From assembly GCA_017634475.1 (NCBI GenBank), contig JAGBNH010000057.1:1-56087 (forward strand): a stretch of 56,087 bases of DNA, given 5' to 3'. The notes beneath the pieces are model-generated. The model ran no database searches and had not been told where the DNA came from. It worked only from the letters and a program-made list of their open reading frames with translations. Positions 14,955 through 23,771 of the stretch are shown piece after piece; position 1 is the first letter of the stretch; the number at the start of each line of letters is the position of its first letter. The position numbers and the translations under genes are program-made. The DNA is from Eubacterium sp. (GTDB lineage Bacteria; Bacillota; Clostridia; Lachnospirales; Lachnospiraceae).

Positions 14955-16460
14955 ATGCAGATCCATAATCTCTCTGTTGATTTTTCCCGCTTTAACCGGG
15001 AGGATATCCTTGCTGTCCGCAAGGTCAGACTCACTCCTGCAGGCTGCCCTGTTGATCTGGGCGATGGCAGTGAGCGGGGCGAATATGTAGATCAGGACTA
15101 TATCCTGCAGAAGCTGGGACGTCCCATGCGCCGGATCGCTCTGATGTATACCTACTATCCCCGGGATCCGGAATGGCCCTCCCGAAGCAGCGAAGCCTAT
15201 CCGGAGATGGAGGTTCACGGCCAGTGGGACTATCCGTATGATGATTATTTCCCCTATCACGGGGGAATCAACGGCATGCCGAATGCCAAGGTTTTTCAGG
15301 AGATCCGGAATATCCGCCGGCATGGTGAGGATGTGCTCCTTACCCTGACCTGCGACTGCAGGATCACCGATGAAGAGATCATTGCCATCGCAAAGGATCT
15401 TCGTCCCTTCGGCCGCCTGGCCCTCCGGGTAAATCACGAGTGCGCAGGAACCTGGTTCACCCACAACCGCCGTTACTCCTATGCCGAGATCGGACAGTTC
15501 TTCGTAAAGTTCTGCAAGATCGTCAAGGAATATGCGCCCAACGTATCCATGATCTTCTGCTCCGGCTTCATCGGCCAGGATGGGAAGATGGAACGGGAGG
15601 AGGACTTTGTTGAGGCTTTCCGCGCCGCAGACATCTGGTCCGGAGATAAATATTACGCACTGCATTTCGGCTGGCCCTTTGATGTGTGCGATGCCGGCGA
15701 TCCTACCTATGCCCTTGGCGGCGTTGATGAATATATCGATTCCATGGAGAAGACGGTAGCCCGTCTTACCCAGATCTGTGAGGGCGTGCAGAAGCCCTTC
15801 TCCGCGTCCGAGTTCAATATCGACGGTGATGTGACCGGTCCCGTGATGCAGGGTGAATCTCTGCTCCGCTTTGTGGATCATCTGGAGAAGAATCAGCCGG
15901 ATTGGAAATACAGCATGTCCCTGTACCAGTTCCGTGACCGCGGAAGACTGGGACTGGAGATCGAAGATCCCAATAATCCGGAGGTGGGTATCCCCCAGCC
16001 TCTCATGGAGGATTTCAAATCCTTCATCCACCGTCCGTATTTCCTGCCGGGTGTGGAGGACGCTGCGGAAACTCTCCCCACAGATGCTGCAAATGTTCCC
16101 CTTCGCTGGGGCGGCGCCGAGGATGCAGAGGGTATCGCCATGAAGATCCGGCTTAAGGATAAACCGATCTTCTTCGACATCCACCTTCCCCAGGAAGCAA
16201 ATGTGATCCTTCAGGTGAACGGCCGCTGGTTCTATAAGAAGCCCGGCGTTCGGATGATCGACGCTATGCCCGCCTTCTTCAGTCCTGACGCAAAGCCCGT
16301 GACCCCGGGAGAAGAGATCGAGGTTCTCCTCTTCGCTCCTCCGGCAGACGGTGAAAACCCGGAAACCGACGCAGAGGACTGGGCCGTAAACTATCGCACC
16401 ACCCTTTCCGAGCTTCCGAAATTCCGGATCCGGTATGCACCCTGTGCGAAGGTACGGTAA
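14955..16460 (+). CDS. Glycoside hydrolase-like protein, probable (beta/alpha)8 barrel, family not recognised
   Basis: A 501-residue cytoplasmic protein (no signal peptide). The first about 360 residues look like a clan GH-A barrel: LALRVNHECAGTWFTHN places Asn160-His161-Glu162 where the acid/base Glu is expected after strand 4, and PFSASEFNIDG places Glu286 as a candidate nucleophile near strand 7. LTLTCDC, MIFCSGFIG and YYALHFGWPFD look like other strand ends. The last about 130 residues form a separate beta-rich domain (MKIRLKDKPIFFDIHLPQ). AAGGAG lies 9 nt before ATG. It is the only well-supported plus-strand gene, is monocistronic, and stands apart from the mannan locus. I cannot assign a CAZy family; a substrate role is inference. 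Confidence 0.7.
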   Translation: MQIHNLSVDFSRFNREDILAVRKVRLTPAGCPVDLGDGSERGEYVDQDYILQKLGRPMRRIALMYTYYPRDPEWPSRSSEAYPEMEVHGQWDYPYDDYFPYHGGINGMPNAKVFQEIRNIRRHGEDVLLTLTCDCRITDEEIIAIAKDLRPFGRLALRVNHECAGTWFTHNRRYSYAEIGQFFVKFCKIVKEYAPNVSMIFCSGFIGQDGKMEREEDFVEAFRAADIWSGDKYYALHFGWPFDVCDAGDPTYALGGVDEYIDSMEKTVARLTQICEGVQKPFSASEFNIDGDVTGPVMQGESLLRFVDHLEKNQPDWKYSMSLYQFRDRGRLGLEIEDPNNPEVGIPQPLMEDFKSFIHRPYFLPGVEDAAETLPTDAANVPLRWGGAEDAEGIAMKIRLKDKPIFFDIHLPQEANVILQVNGRWFYKKPGVRMIDAMPAFFSPDAKPVTPGEEIEVLLFAPPADGENPETDAEDWAVNYRTTLSELPKFRIRYAPCAKVR

Positions 16461-16493
16461 AAAACATAAATAACCTGCTTTCATCAGCAGACC

Positions 16494-16521
16494 AAAAGAG
16501 GTGCCGGACGGCACCTCTTTT
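16494..16521. terminator. Bidirectional intrinsic terminator
   Basis: AAAAGAGGTGCC (16494-16505) pairs perfectly with GGCACCTCTTTT (16510-16521) around a 4-nt loop, with U-runs on both strands. It lies between two converging genes (stops at 16460 and 16531) and can end both transcripts. Confidence 0.92.
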
Positions 16522-16530
16522 ACTGTTTCT

Positions 16531-18042
16531 TTATTCACACAGCTTATACAGATCATGGAACAGTCTTCCCCGGATGATATAGATATCATGGGGATCATCC
16601 TCTCTTCTTGCGATAAAGTCTCCGGGATTTCCGGAATAGTACCGCTCCTCATCCCAGGCAGTGAACAGCTTCACATACCGGTCCAGAGGCCTGGCCAGGA
16701 TCCGCGATCCCCCGGAACTCACCACGCCCATGGCGTGTTCCATGAGCAGGATCTTCTCTCCCGTAACCGGGCTTTTCAGGGAAGGATCATAATCAAAGGA
16801 CCTGCTGTAGGGCCTGCCCGTACGGGTATAGCTCTTCTCCAGCTTCTCCCTCCGGATGGGATAAACCTCCCCCTCCATACCGATCATCAGGAAGAAATCC
16901 TCCTCTGCGGTGATCTCCACATCTCCCTCCAGGGTCCTTACCTCCACCATGCTTCCCACCGGCACAAGCTCCGTCAGCTTCACGCAGCCCAGCTCCTGCG
17001 GCTGCTTCTCGTAAGATTTAAGTCCCTCCGGGGACAGCTCGGCGGTCCTGGCATAGATCACCTCATACATGTCGAAATACTCATCCATCCGTGAGAGCAG
17101 CAGCCGGTCAGTGGCTTCCTCCAGTGTTTCACCCGGTTCTGCAAAATCCATAAGGCGCTCCGGGCGGACTGTTCCCCCGGCCTTATAGACATGCCCTCCG
17201 CCTCCGCCGATGCCGTCGGCCAGAAAAGCGGCCAGCTCATCCGCATGAACCTCCTTTACGCAGCTCCTTACGGACAGCTTGATCTCCCCCGGAGTCACAT
17301 AGTAGGCCAGACTTACATCCACGCCCTCTGTCTCCATCACGATATCACTGATCACTCCCAGGATATTGGGATCGCAGGGCTCCGACCGGAGCACCGCATA
17401 CCGGTTCCCCTCATGGTATTCATAGCCGGAGATGGTATTTCCCGTGATCCCAAGCTCCTCCAGGGAAATGTTGGAGTTGCTCATTTCCGTGATCAGACTC
17501 TTATTGATCCGGAGTTCATCCATCATGTCCCGATCCAGAGGATGGGACACCTCCGACAGCTTGTTGGTGTCGGTATAAAGCCCGTAATACAGCGCTGTGG
17601 AAAGGAGCCTTTCCTCATCCAGAGAAAGCCCTTCCTCCCGGATCATATCCCAGACCACCGTAGCACAGCTTCCCAGCCCGCTTCTCACCTCGGACAGCTC
17701 CGGCAGATCTTCGGTCACCTGATGATGATCGATCACCGCTACATGATCCGCCTCGGTCCGCGTAACATTCCGCTGACCATACTGACAGTCTGTGGTAATG
17801 AGAAGCTCCGGCACATAGAAGAAATCCGGTTCATAGGACACCGGTACAGCAAGCTTATCCACCATGATCCGGAGATTCGGCTTGGAGATGGCATGGTTCC
17901 CCCGGTAGATAAACCGGACGGGTTTCCCCATTTTATGAAAATACCACCAAAGGGCATAGCCCGAAGCCAGCGCATCCGCATCCGGATTGTCGTGACACTG
18001 GATCACGATGTCATTATACGTAAGCAATTCCGATAATTTCAT
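16531..18042 (-). CDS. DHH/DHHA1-family phosphoesterase with C-terminal extension
   Basis: A 503-residue cytoplasmic phosphoesterase of the NrnA/RecJ-like superfamily, whose members degrade short oligonucleotides or cyclic dinucleotides using Mn2+. Motif I is HDNPDADALASG (His17, Asp21, Asp23), the DHH signature is IDHHQVT (105-107), and the DHHA1 substrate loop is GIGGGGGHVYKAGG (277-290). The usual length is about 320 residues; here about 170 extra C-terminal residues follow, beta-rich (VEVRTLEGDVEITAEEDFF), of unknown role. The start at 18042 follows GGGGGAAGG; the reading that extends to 18060 would need a TTG start. It is a single gene closed by the convergent terminator. Confidence 0.85.
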   Translation of the reverse strand: MKLSELLTYNDIVIQCHDNPDADALASGYALWWYFHKMGKPVRFIYRGNHAISKPNLRIMVDKLAVPVSYEPDFFYVPELLITTDCQYGQRNVTRTEADHVAVIDHHQVTEDLPELSEVRSGLGSCATVVWDMIREEGLSLDEERLLSTALYYGLYTDTNKLSEVSHPLDRDMMDELRINKSLITEMSNSNISLEELGITGNTISGYEYHEGNRYAVLRSEPCDPNILGVISDIVMETEGVDVSLAYYVTPGEIKLSVRSCVKEVHADELAAFLADGIGGGGGHVYKAGGTVRPERLMDFAEPGETLEEATDRLLLSRMDEYFDMYEVIYARTAELSPEGLKSYEKQPQELGCVKLTELVPVGSMVEVRTLEGDVEITAEEDFFLMIGMEGEVYPIRREKLEKSYTRTGRPYSRSFDYDPSLKSPVTGEKILLMEHAMGVVSSGGSRILARPLDRYVKLFTAWDEERYYSGNPGDFIARREDDPHDIYIIRGRLFHDLYKLCE

Positions 18043-18103
18043 GCCTTCCCCCATATTCAAAAAACAGATACAACAGGATCCTCATATATCTGGATTATAC
18101 GAT

Positions 18104-18138
18104 AAAAACGGCTGAAGAGCAAACTCCTCAGCCGTTTC
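18104..18138 (-). terminator. Intrinsic terminator of the small lipoprotein gene
   Basis: AACGGCTGA(A)GAG pairs with CTC(C)TCAGCCGTT around a CAAA loop, followed on the minus strand by TTTTTATCG. It lies 28 bp past the lipoprotein stop codon. Confidence 0.88.
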
Positions 18139-18165
18139 TGATGCGAATTTAATGATCGCAGTTCA

Positions 18166-18546
18166 TTATTTCTTCTTGTAAACAATTGTCTGGCTGCCTT
18201 CGGTCATGGTGATCTTACCACCTGTAAAATCACACTCCTTTGTCTGGCCTCCGATAGTGATCTTGATCTTGTCTCCGCTTACCTCGCAGGTACCGGACTG
18301 CTCAATAGACTCCATAGCAGAAATGGTAATGTTCTTTCCGCTGATCACGACCTTGGAAATCTGCTCTGCTGTCATCTCTCCCTGTCCTGTTGCCTTATAA
18401 GCCTCAAGAAGAGTAGCTACATCCTGACCGTTAACGGTCTCCGGTACATAAGTACCATCTGCATTACTGCCGCCGCAGCTGCAAAGTACAAATGCCATAG
18501 CAGCCATCATCATTACTGCAACAATAAGTTTCTTCATCTTTTTCAT
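18166..18546 (-). CDS. Small surface lipoprotein of unknown function
   Basis: A 126-residue lipoprotein. The signal peptide (MKKMKKLIVAVMMMAAMAF) ends in LCSC, giving lipidated Cys at about residue 24. The mature part is a small domain with repeated short beta strands (ITISAMESIEQSGTCEVSGD, KIKITIGGQ, KITMTEGSQTIVYKK), reminiscent of lipocalin-like lipoproteins common in Lachnospiraceae. GGAGG lies 9 nt before ATG at 18546. It has its own perfect consensus promoter and terminator, so it is monocistronic and probably strongly expressed. No function is assigned. Confidence 0.8.
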   Translation of the reverse strand: MKKMKKLIVAVMMMAAMAFVLCSCGGSNADGTYVPETVNGQDVATLLEAYKATGQGEMTAEQISKVVISGKNITISAMESIEQSGTCEVSGDKIKITIGGQTKECDFTGGKITMTEGSQTIVYKKK

Positions 18547-18593
18547 CTCCAATATCCTCCTTTACCAAATCGAAAAAGACAATACAACGAGCC

Positions 18594-18622
18594 ATTATAT
18601 ATAGATAAAAAGAAAATGTCAA
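18594..18622 (-). promoter_or_regulatory. Perfect consensus sigma-A promoter of the small lipoprotein gene
   Basis: TTGACA (18617-18622) and TATAAT (18594-18599) are separated by exactly 17 bp, with an AT-rich spacer. The -35 begins 20 bp past the stop of the upstream esterase gene. Confidence 0.9.
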
Positions 18623-18642
18623 CGATAATTCAATGATCTTTC

Positions 18643-20277
18643 CTATTTTCTTTTCCAACAGAAGGGGGCCAGGGGATAATCATAGCCATTGTAAAGGTTA
18701 ACCTTACCGTAATTGAAGAAGCCGTAGCGTACCTCTTCTATCGTTCCTTCTGCAGACAGGATCACCGTATCGCCTTCGATCCGGGCGGTGGGTACCACCC
18801 AGTCATCCCTTCCGGATAGACGCACCTCAAAGCCGTAAATATGCTGCGGATCCAGCCTTACCGTATGGGGATCCGTCATCGCCCTCTTTTCCTCGGTAAC
18901 CTCCGGGTCAAGCTCCTGCCTTCTGTCCAGCAGCTCATTTTCACCCGTCTTCACTGTGCCGAAGGTATTGTTGAAATGCAGGACCAAAGCCTGATCCTTA
19001 TCCTCAGCGCGGCTAAGCTCCATATGACAGCCGAGGCCTTTATCGCCTCCCCCCAGACCATCCGGGTCTCCGTAGAGGGAATACAGGACTTCTCCGGCGG
19101 TATGTTCCCCGGGAGTCTTCTTATCCACCGGATGCACATTATCGAATTCCCCGCAGTCGATCAGCGGAATCATGAGGGTCCCCCGGGTTTCGGCCACCGC
19201 CTTCGCCTGGGCCTCTCTGAGGTATCCCCAGTCTCTTTGATCCTCGGTCTTCCGCCCGATGAACATGGGAAGCTGAAGGATCACTATGGGAAGCGCCGGA
19301 TCCCGGAAATCCGTCCGGAACTCATCCACCAGCTCCTTCAGAAGAACGGCGTAGCCTGAAGCCCTGCCGGAATCCTCTTCTCCCTGATAATAGATGATCC
19401 CCTTCGAGGTGAAGGGTGCGATCCGCTCCAGCATGGTATGGTAAAGACCGCTGGGGCGAAATGCGGACTGCAGTCCCTGTGGGGGCGGCCAGGGGTAATC
19501 CCCGGCTTCATTAGAGAGCTCCTCCGGCGTGATCTCCGGATTCCTGGACTTGGCGATCCGCTCCCTCTCCAGATATTCAGCCACCAGTTGATTATACTCC
19601 AGAAGCTTACGATTGAACTCTTCTTCCGTCTGCCCCTCGATGGCCTTATTAAAGACCTCCTGATAGATCCGGCCCTCGGGGTACTTCGAAAGTCTTTCCT
19701 CCGACAGCCAGCAGGAAATGGAGCTTCCTCCCTGATAGCAGTCCACGATGCCTATGGGGCAGTCCAGCTTCTTATGCAGCACCTTGGCAAAATACCAGGC
19801 TACGCCGGACATTTCAAAGAAAGCGCCTTCCCTGCAGAGCTTCCATTCCTGATACTGCTCATTCTTCAGCACCTCATCATCGATCACCGGCGTTTTAATG
19901 CTTTTAAATGTACGGATCAGCGGAAAATCTGCTTTCTTAAGCTCCTCAGCACCGCCCCGGGCGTTCCGGATCTCGAATTCGATATTGGACTGACCGTTAT
20001 CGATCCATACCTCACCATAATAGACATCCCCGATCTCCTTCACCGGCATCCAGTCCCCGCCTGTGGGAGCTGCCGAGAAGACCTTCATGGTGTATGGTCC
20101 GCCGGCCGGATGGGCCGGAAGCATGACCACAAAACGTCCGGCAGAAACAGCTTCTTCCACGGATATCCCGTCAATTTCCACCCGGATCCTTGCATCCGCT
20201 TCTGTTTCACCGAAAACCGCAGTTTCCCGTTCCCGCTGCAGGATCATATGCTCCGAAAAAATCGCCGCAAGCCTCAT
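18643..20277 (-). CDS. SGNH carbohydrate esterase, sialate O-acetylesterase (SASA) type
   Basis: A 544-residue esterase without a signal peptide, so probably cytoplasmic. The catalytic Ser97 lies in VWIDNGQSNIEF, the QGEED block at 298-302, and His382 in DNVHPVDKK. An N-terminal beta domain (1-85) precedes the SGNH core, and a C-terminal beta domain (about 410-544) follows. The family was named for sialate esterases, but the neighbours here (CE2, GH36, GH130) point to removing acetyl groups from imported manno-oligosaccharides, as CE17 and CE2 enzymes do in Roseburia. The exact CAZy family is not decidable by eye. It is the last gene of the catabolic operon; no terminator follows. Confidence 0.8.
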   Translation of the reverse strand: MRLAAIFSEHMILQRERETAVFGETEADARIRVEIDGISVEEAVSAGRFVVMLPAHPAGGPYTMKVFSAAPTGGDWMPVKEIGDVYYGEVWIDNGQSNIEFEIRNARGGAEELKKADFPLIRTFKSIKTPVIDDEVLKNEQYQEWKLCREGAFFEMSGVAWYFAKVLHKKLDCPIGIVDCYQGGSSISCWLSEERLSKYPEGRIYQEVFNKAIEGQTEEEFNRKLLEYNQLVAEYLERERIAKSRNPEITPEELSNEAGDYPWPPPQGLQSAFRPSGLYHTMLERIAPFTSKGIIYYQGEEDSGRASGYAVLLKELVDEFRTDFRDPALPIVILQLPMFIGRKTEDQRDWGYLREAQAKAVAETRGTLMIPLIDCGEFDNVHPVDKKTPGEHTAGEVLYSLYGDPDGLGGGDKGLGCHMELSRAEDKDQALVLHFNNTFGTVKTGENELLDRRQELDPEVTEEKRAMTDPHTVRLDPQHIYGFEVRLSGRDDWVVPTARIEGDTVILSAEGTIEEVRYGFFNYGKVNLYNGYDYPLAPFCWKRK

Positions 20278-20365
20278 CTCATGAATCCTCCCTCAATGTC
20301 ACCTTTTCCTCATTATCAGTCATATCCCGGCAGCTGCCCACCGGGAGCCACTATACCGACCTTCT

Positions 20366-21382
20366 TTACAGCTTCATCCTTCGGATAAACTCTTCGATCC
20401 GCTTCGCATCCTTCTCATGGGTGGCCTTCGACGGATGACCGCTGGCCATACCGTCATGCTCGACATCATGCTCCGGAAGCTCCACGCCATAGACCCCTTT
20501 CAGGCCCTCCATATTGACCTTGGCCACCACCTGCTCCACAAACTTGAACATTCCCGGTGCCACGGTTCCCAGCACACAGATGATCTTTGCCTCCGGATAA
20601 GCCTTTCTGAGAACATACAGGAATCGCTCATAGCTGGCCAGGAAGCCCCGTCTGGTATTCCCGGATTCATCCGCCCAGATCGGACCGGAATCGTTGGTCC
20701 CCAGGTTCACAATGATATATTCCGGCTGAAACCGGCTGAAATCCTCCCGGGTCTCCTTGTCATAAAACCAGTTGGTATAAGGAAATTCCCGCGGAAGCAC
20801 ATTTTCCGTATCATTCAGATAATCCACAAAGGTCCCGTGGCCGGAAGCAGATACCCACTCTGCATTCCAGTTCATGTTCCTGGCCAGAAATGCAGCATAG
20901 CAGAGCTCTCCGTCCTCTTCCCGGAGATCATACTCGCTGTCCGGCGCACCCAGCACGCCGTAGCCGCAGGTAATGGAATCCCCGATGAACAGGGCCTTCG
21001 TGCGGCGGTCTTCCGGAACGGGGAGCAGCTCGCCGTCCAGATCCAGGGCTGCAAATCCCACATAGGACATGGCCGCCTCCGTGATCTTCACCACCCGGAT
21101 GGTATGCTCCTCCGGTTCTGCGGACTCGAAAAGCATAACCTCCTGCTCCAGCTCGTTCATGACATGGGAAAACTTCTCCACATCATCCATATAGATCCGA
21201 AGTCCCGGGAGATTAATGGTATCCGTATGTCCCGTACGAAGGGACACCTTAAGCTTCGTTCCTTTAAAATGTATGGTCACGCTGCTGTTGGTATACCCCA
21301 GGACCGCCATATCCTCTTTCCAGACGATCCGGCCCCGGAAACAGAGCTTATCTGCGACATCTTTCGTGATCTTCATTTTCAT
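20366..21382 (-). CDS. Acetylxylan/acetylmannan esterase, CE2 family
   Basis: A 338-residue deacetylase with the two-domain CE2 layout: an N-terminal beta jelly roll (1-125) and a C-terminal SGNH hydrolase. Catalytic Ser136 is in LFIGDSITCGYG, the oxyanion Asn in IIVNLGTNDSG, and His316 in MASGHPSKATHEKDA. CE2 enzymes often use a Ser-His dyad. There is no signal peptide, so it would act on oligosaccharides after import. GAGGG lies 8 nt before ATG. It sits between the alpha-galactosidase and the second esterase, which fits a role in clearing side groups before phosphorolysis. Confidence 0.88.
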   Translation of the reverse strand: MKMKITKDVADKLCFRGRIVWKEDMAVLGYTNSSVTIHFKGTKLKVSLRTGHTDTINLPGLRIYMDDVEKFSHVMNELEQEVMLFESAEPEEHTIRVVKITEAAMSYVGFAALDLDGELLPVPEDRRTKALFIGDSITCGYGVLGAPDSEYDLREEDGELCYAAFLARNMNWNAEWVSASGHGTFVDYLNDTENVLPREFPYTNWFYDKETREDFSRFQPEYIIVNLGTNDSGPIWADESGNTRRGFLASYERFLYVLRKAYPEAKIICVLGTVAPGMFKFVEQVVAKVNMEGLKGVYGVELPEHDVEHDGMASGHPSKATHEKDAKRIEEFIRRMKL

Positions 21383-21409
21383 ATCCGTATCCCTCTTAAA
21401 ACTACCTGC

Positions 21410-23659
21410 TTACTTTCTGGTAAAATGGTACAGGGATGACGCGCCGTCACCCCAGATCTTATCGGTCACAAAGCCTGCCTGCATCAGCCAATCTCCGCCA
21501 AATACTCTTCCGTCGGGGAGTGTATAGACAGCCTCCGGATCCAGTCCCGCAAGATACAGAACCTCAGACCGCTCATTTGCACCGCCCCGGACCTGTACAT
21601 AGGATAACAGAGCTTCGCTCTTATCCCTTGCTACGCTCATCCAGGCATAGGACGGACGATCGTTCTTGTTCTTAGAAAGTGCGGACACACTCTTTATCCG
21701 GTAGAAATCCCCTTCCCGCACCAGATCGTTCACCTGATGGTAGAGCTGCACCTGCTCGCTGACCTGCCTAAGCTCCTCTTCCGAAAGACGGGTGATATCC
21801 AGCTCATAACCGAAGGTTCCGGCAAGGGCCACCACGCCTCTCGTGGAAAATGCCGTAGTCCGTCCCACCAGATGATTGGGGCAGATGCTGACATGAGCCC
21901 CGATGACACTGGGCGGATAGATCAGCGCCGTACCCTCCTGAATGGAGAGCCGCTCTATGGCATCCGTATCGTCCGAGCACCAGATCTGCGGGCTGTAATA
22001 CAGCATTCCCGGGTCAAACCGTGCACCGCCGCTGGAGCAGTTCTCCAGAAGCAGGTTCGGGAATTCCGCCAGAAGACGCTCCTGTAACTCATATACGCCC
22101 AGCATATATCTGTGCAGGATTTCTCCCCCTGCGGTAACGGCACTGCCCAGATCCGTCAGGGGCCGGTTCATGTCCCATTTTACGTATTCGATATTGGCGC
22201 TGTGCAGTACCTTCGCCACGGCCTGAACCACATAGTCTCGAACTTCCTTACGGGTGAGGTCCAGTACGAACTGGCTTCTGCACTCACTGTTTTTCCGCCC
22301 GGGGATGGCGATGGCCCAGTCGGGATGTTCCCTGTACAAATCCGAATCCGGACAGACCATTTCCGGCTCAAACCATACCCCCAGCTTAAGTCCGATCTCA
22401 TTCACCGCATCTGCCAGGGCCTTCATACCTCCCGGCAGCTTCTCCTCGTTCACCACCCAGTCTCCCAGGGAGGAATTATCCGAACTCCGGTGACCGAACC
22501 AGCCATCGTCCATGACCAGCATTTCTATGCCTGCAGATTTAGCTACCCTGGCAATCTCCAGAAGCTTTTCTTTGTTGAAATCAAAATAGGTGGCTTCCCA
22601 ATTGTTGATCAGCACCGGGCGCTTCTTATGCAGGAAGGGACTGCGGATCAGGTGCTCCCTGAACAGCTTATGGAAGGTTCCTGTCATCCCTCCGAAGCCC
22701 TCTCCGGAATAGCACAGCACCACCTCCGGTGCGGTAAAGCCTTCTCCCGGTGCCAGCCTCCAACGGAAATCATAGTCGGAAATGCCCATGCCCACGCGAA
22801 GTGCATCATGCTGTGTACGCTCCACCTCAGCCACGAAGCTGCCGGAGTATACGAAGGAAAGTCCCAGAACCTCACCTCTGGTCTCTCCCGCATCCTCTGT
22901 AACCACTGCCATAAAGGGATGCTCCTGATGACTGGATATCCCCCGTTTGGAGCCCACCTCGATCCTGCCATGACCGATGGGCCGACGATCGATAAAGCGC
23001 TCTCTTGCCCAGGATCCGGACAGGGTAACGATCTCACGGTTCTCCCAGGGCAGCTCGATACATGCACTGAGCACCTTCTCCAGAGTGACCTCTGCATTGC
23101 CCTTATTTTCCACCCGTACTGAACGGGCCACCACATCCAGTCCACGGAAGATGCTGTAGGAAAGCGTCACCACAAGTCCCAGCGCTCTGTCCTCCAGGTC
23201 GATCTCCAATGTAGCGGTATCCTCCTCGGTACCGAAGGTGGCCGGAAGTCCCTCCAGCTTTTTCTTCCCCGAAAGGATCCTGTATGTCTTATAGGTCAGT
23301 TCACAGCCCGTGAAACCATCCGCATTTCTGACCTCCAGGGAGTTCGGCCGGAAATCTCCTGTCCCGCCGAAGCTGTATTCAAAGGGAAAGCCGTCCATAA
23401 AGGTACATTTATCCTTCGGCATTCCCTCCATGTAGCTGTAATCCTTCTCGCGAAGCAGCCCGCGTCCCGCGCCGGACCGAAGCTTCTTCCCGTAATAAAT
23501 GTGACCCAGATAGTCCTTACGCTCTGCCGGGTCCTTGGGATCGCCGGTCTGACCTGTGATGTCCGCCCCGACTATCCCCATAATATATGTGGAATGCTCC
23601 ATCTGAAGAGTGAAGCATCTGTTTTCGTTGTTATATTCGATTCCGAAATCTTTGATCAT
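21410..23659 (-). CDS. Alpha-galactosidase, GH36
   Basis: A 749-residue cytoplasmic enzyme that would remove alpha-1,6-galactose from galactomanno-oligosaccharides. An N-terminal beta supersandwich (about 1-330) precedes the barrel. The barrel shows NNWEATYFDF, VMDDGWFGHR, the nucleophile in YVKWDMNR (Asp496) and the acid/base region CSDDTDAIERL (561-571), plus LLLENCSSGGARFDPGMLYY, all typical of bacterial GH36. The start at 23659 is supported by GGAG 6 nt upstream; a longer reading to 23710 has no ribosome binding site. The length matches tetrameric GH36 enzymes. It follows GH130 in the same operon. Confidence 0.95.
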   Translation of the reverse strand: MIKDFGIEYNNENRCFTLQMEHSTYIMGIVGADITGQTGDPKDPAERKDYLGHIYYGKKLRSGAGRGLLREKDYSYMEGMPKDKCTFMDGFPFEYSFGGTGDFRPNSLEVRNADGFTGCELTYKTYRILSGKKKLEGLPATFGTEEDTATLEIDLEDRALGLVVTLSYSIFRGLDVVARSVRVENKGNAEVTLEKVLSACIELPWENREIVTLSGSWARERFIDRRPIGHGRIEVGSKRGISSHQEHPFMAVVTEDAGETRGEVLGLSFVYSGSFVAEVERTQHDALRVGMGISDYDFRWRLAPGEGFTAPEVVLCYSGEGFGGMTGTFHKLFREHLIRSPFLHKKRPVLINNWEATYFDFNKEKLLEIARVAKSAGIEMLVMDDGWFGHRSSDNSSLGDWVVNEEKLPGGMKALADAVNEIGLKLGVWFEPEMVCPDSDLYREHPDWAIAIPGRKNSECRSQFVLDLTRKEVRDYVVQAVAKVLHSANIEYVKWDMNRPLTDLGSAVTAGGEILHRYMLGVYELQERLLAEFPNLLLENCSSGGARFDPGMLYYSPQIWCSDDTDAIERLSIQEGTALIYPPSVIGAHVSICPNHLVGRTTAFSTRGVVALAGTFGYELDITRLSEEELRQVSEQVQLYHQVNDLVREGDFYRIKSVSALSKNKNDRPSYAWMSVARDKSEALLSYVQVRGGANERSEVLYLAGLDPEAVYTLPDGRVFGGDWLMQAGFVTDKIWGDGASSLYHFTRK

Positions 23660-23715
23660 TTTCTTCTCCAAACGAAATCTATAAGCAGAAATAACCCCTA
23701 CAGTTAGCACCCATG

Positions 23716-23744
23716 GGGAGGGTTCCGGTAGCCTTCACCCTCCC
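23716..23744 (-). terminator. Hairpin between the GH130 and GH36 genes
   Basis: GGGAGGGT (23716-23723) pairs with ACCCTCCC (23737-23744) around a 13-nt loop. No U-tract follows on the minus strand, so it more likely tunes processing or expression between the two genes than stops transcription. Confidence 0.45.
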
Positions 23745-23771
23745 GTTGGCTGTTACTTATCCAGGGGTTAA

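Noticed and set aside
14856-16652. 598-codon minus-strand frame opposite the glycosidase-like gene
   Set aside because: It crosses the bidirectional terminator, lacks recognisable motifs and mirrors a plus-strand gene with a good promoter, ribosome binding site and barrel motifs.
18643-20277. Sialic acid metabolism role for the sialate O-acetylesterase-type protein
   Set aside because: No other sialic acid genes are present, and the operon is devoted to mannan, so a mannan deacetylase role is more likely.
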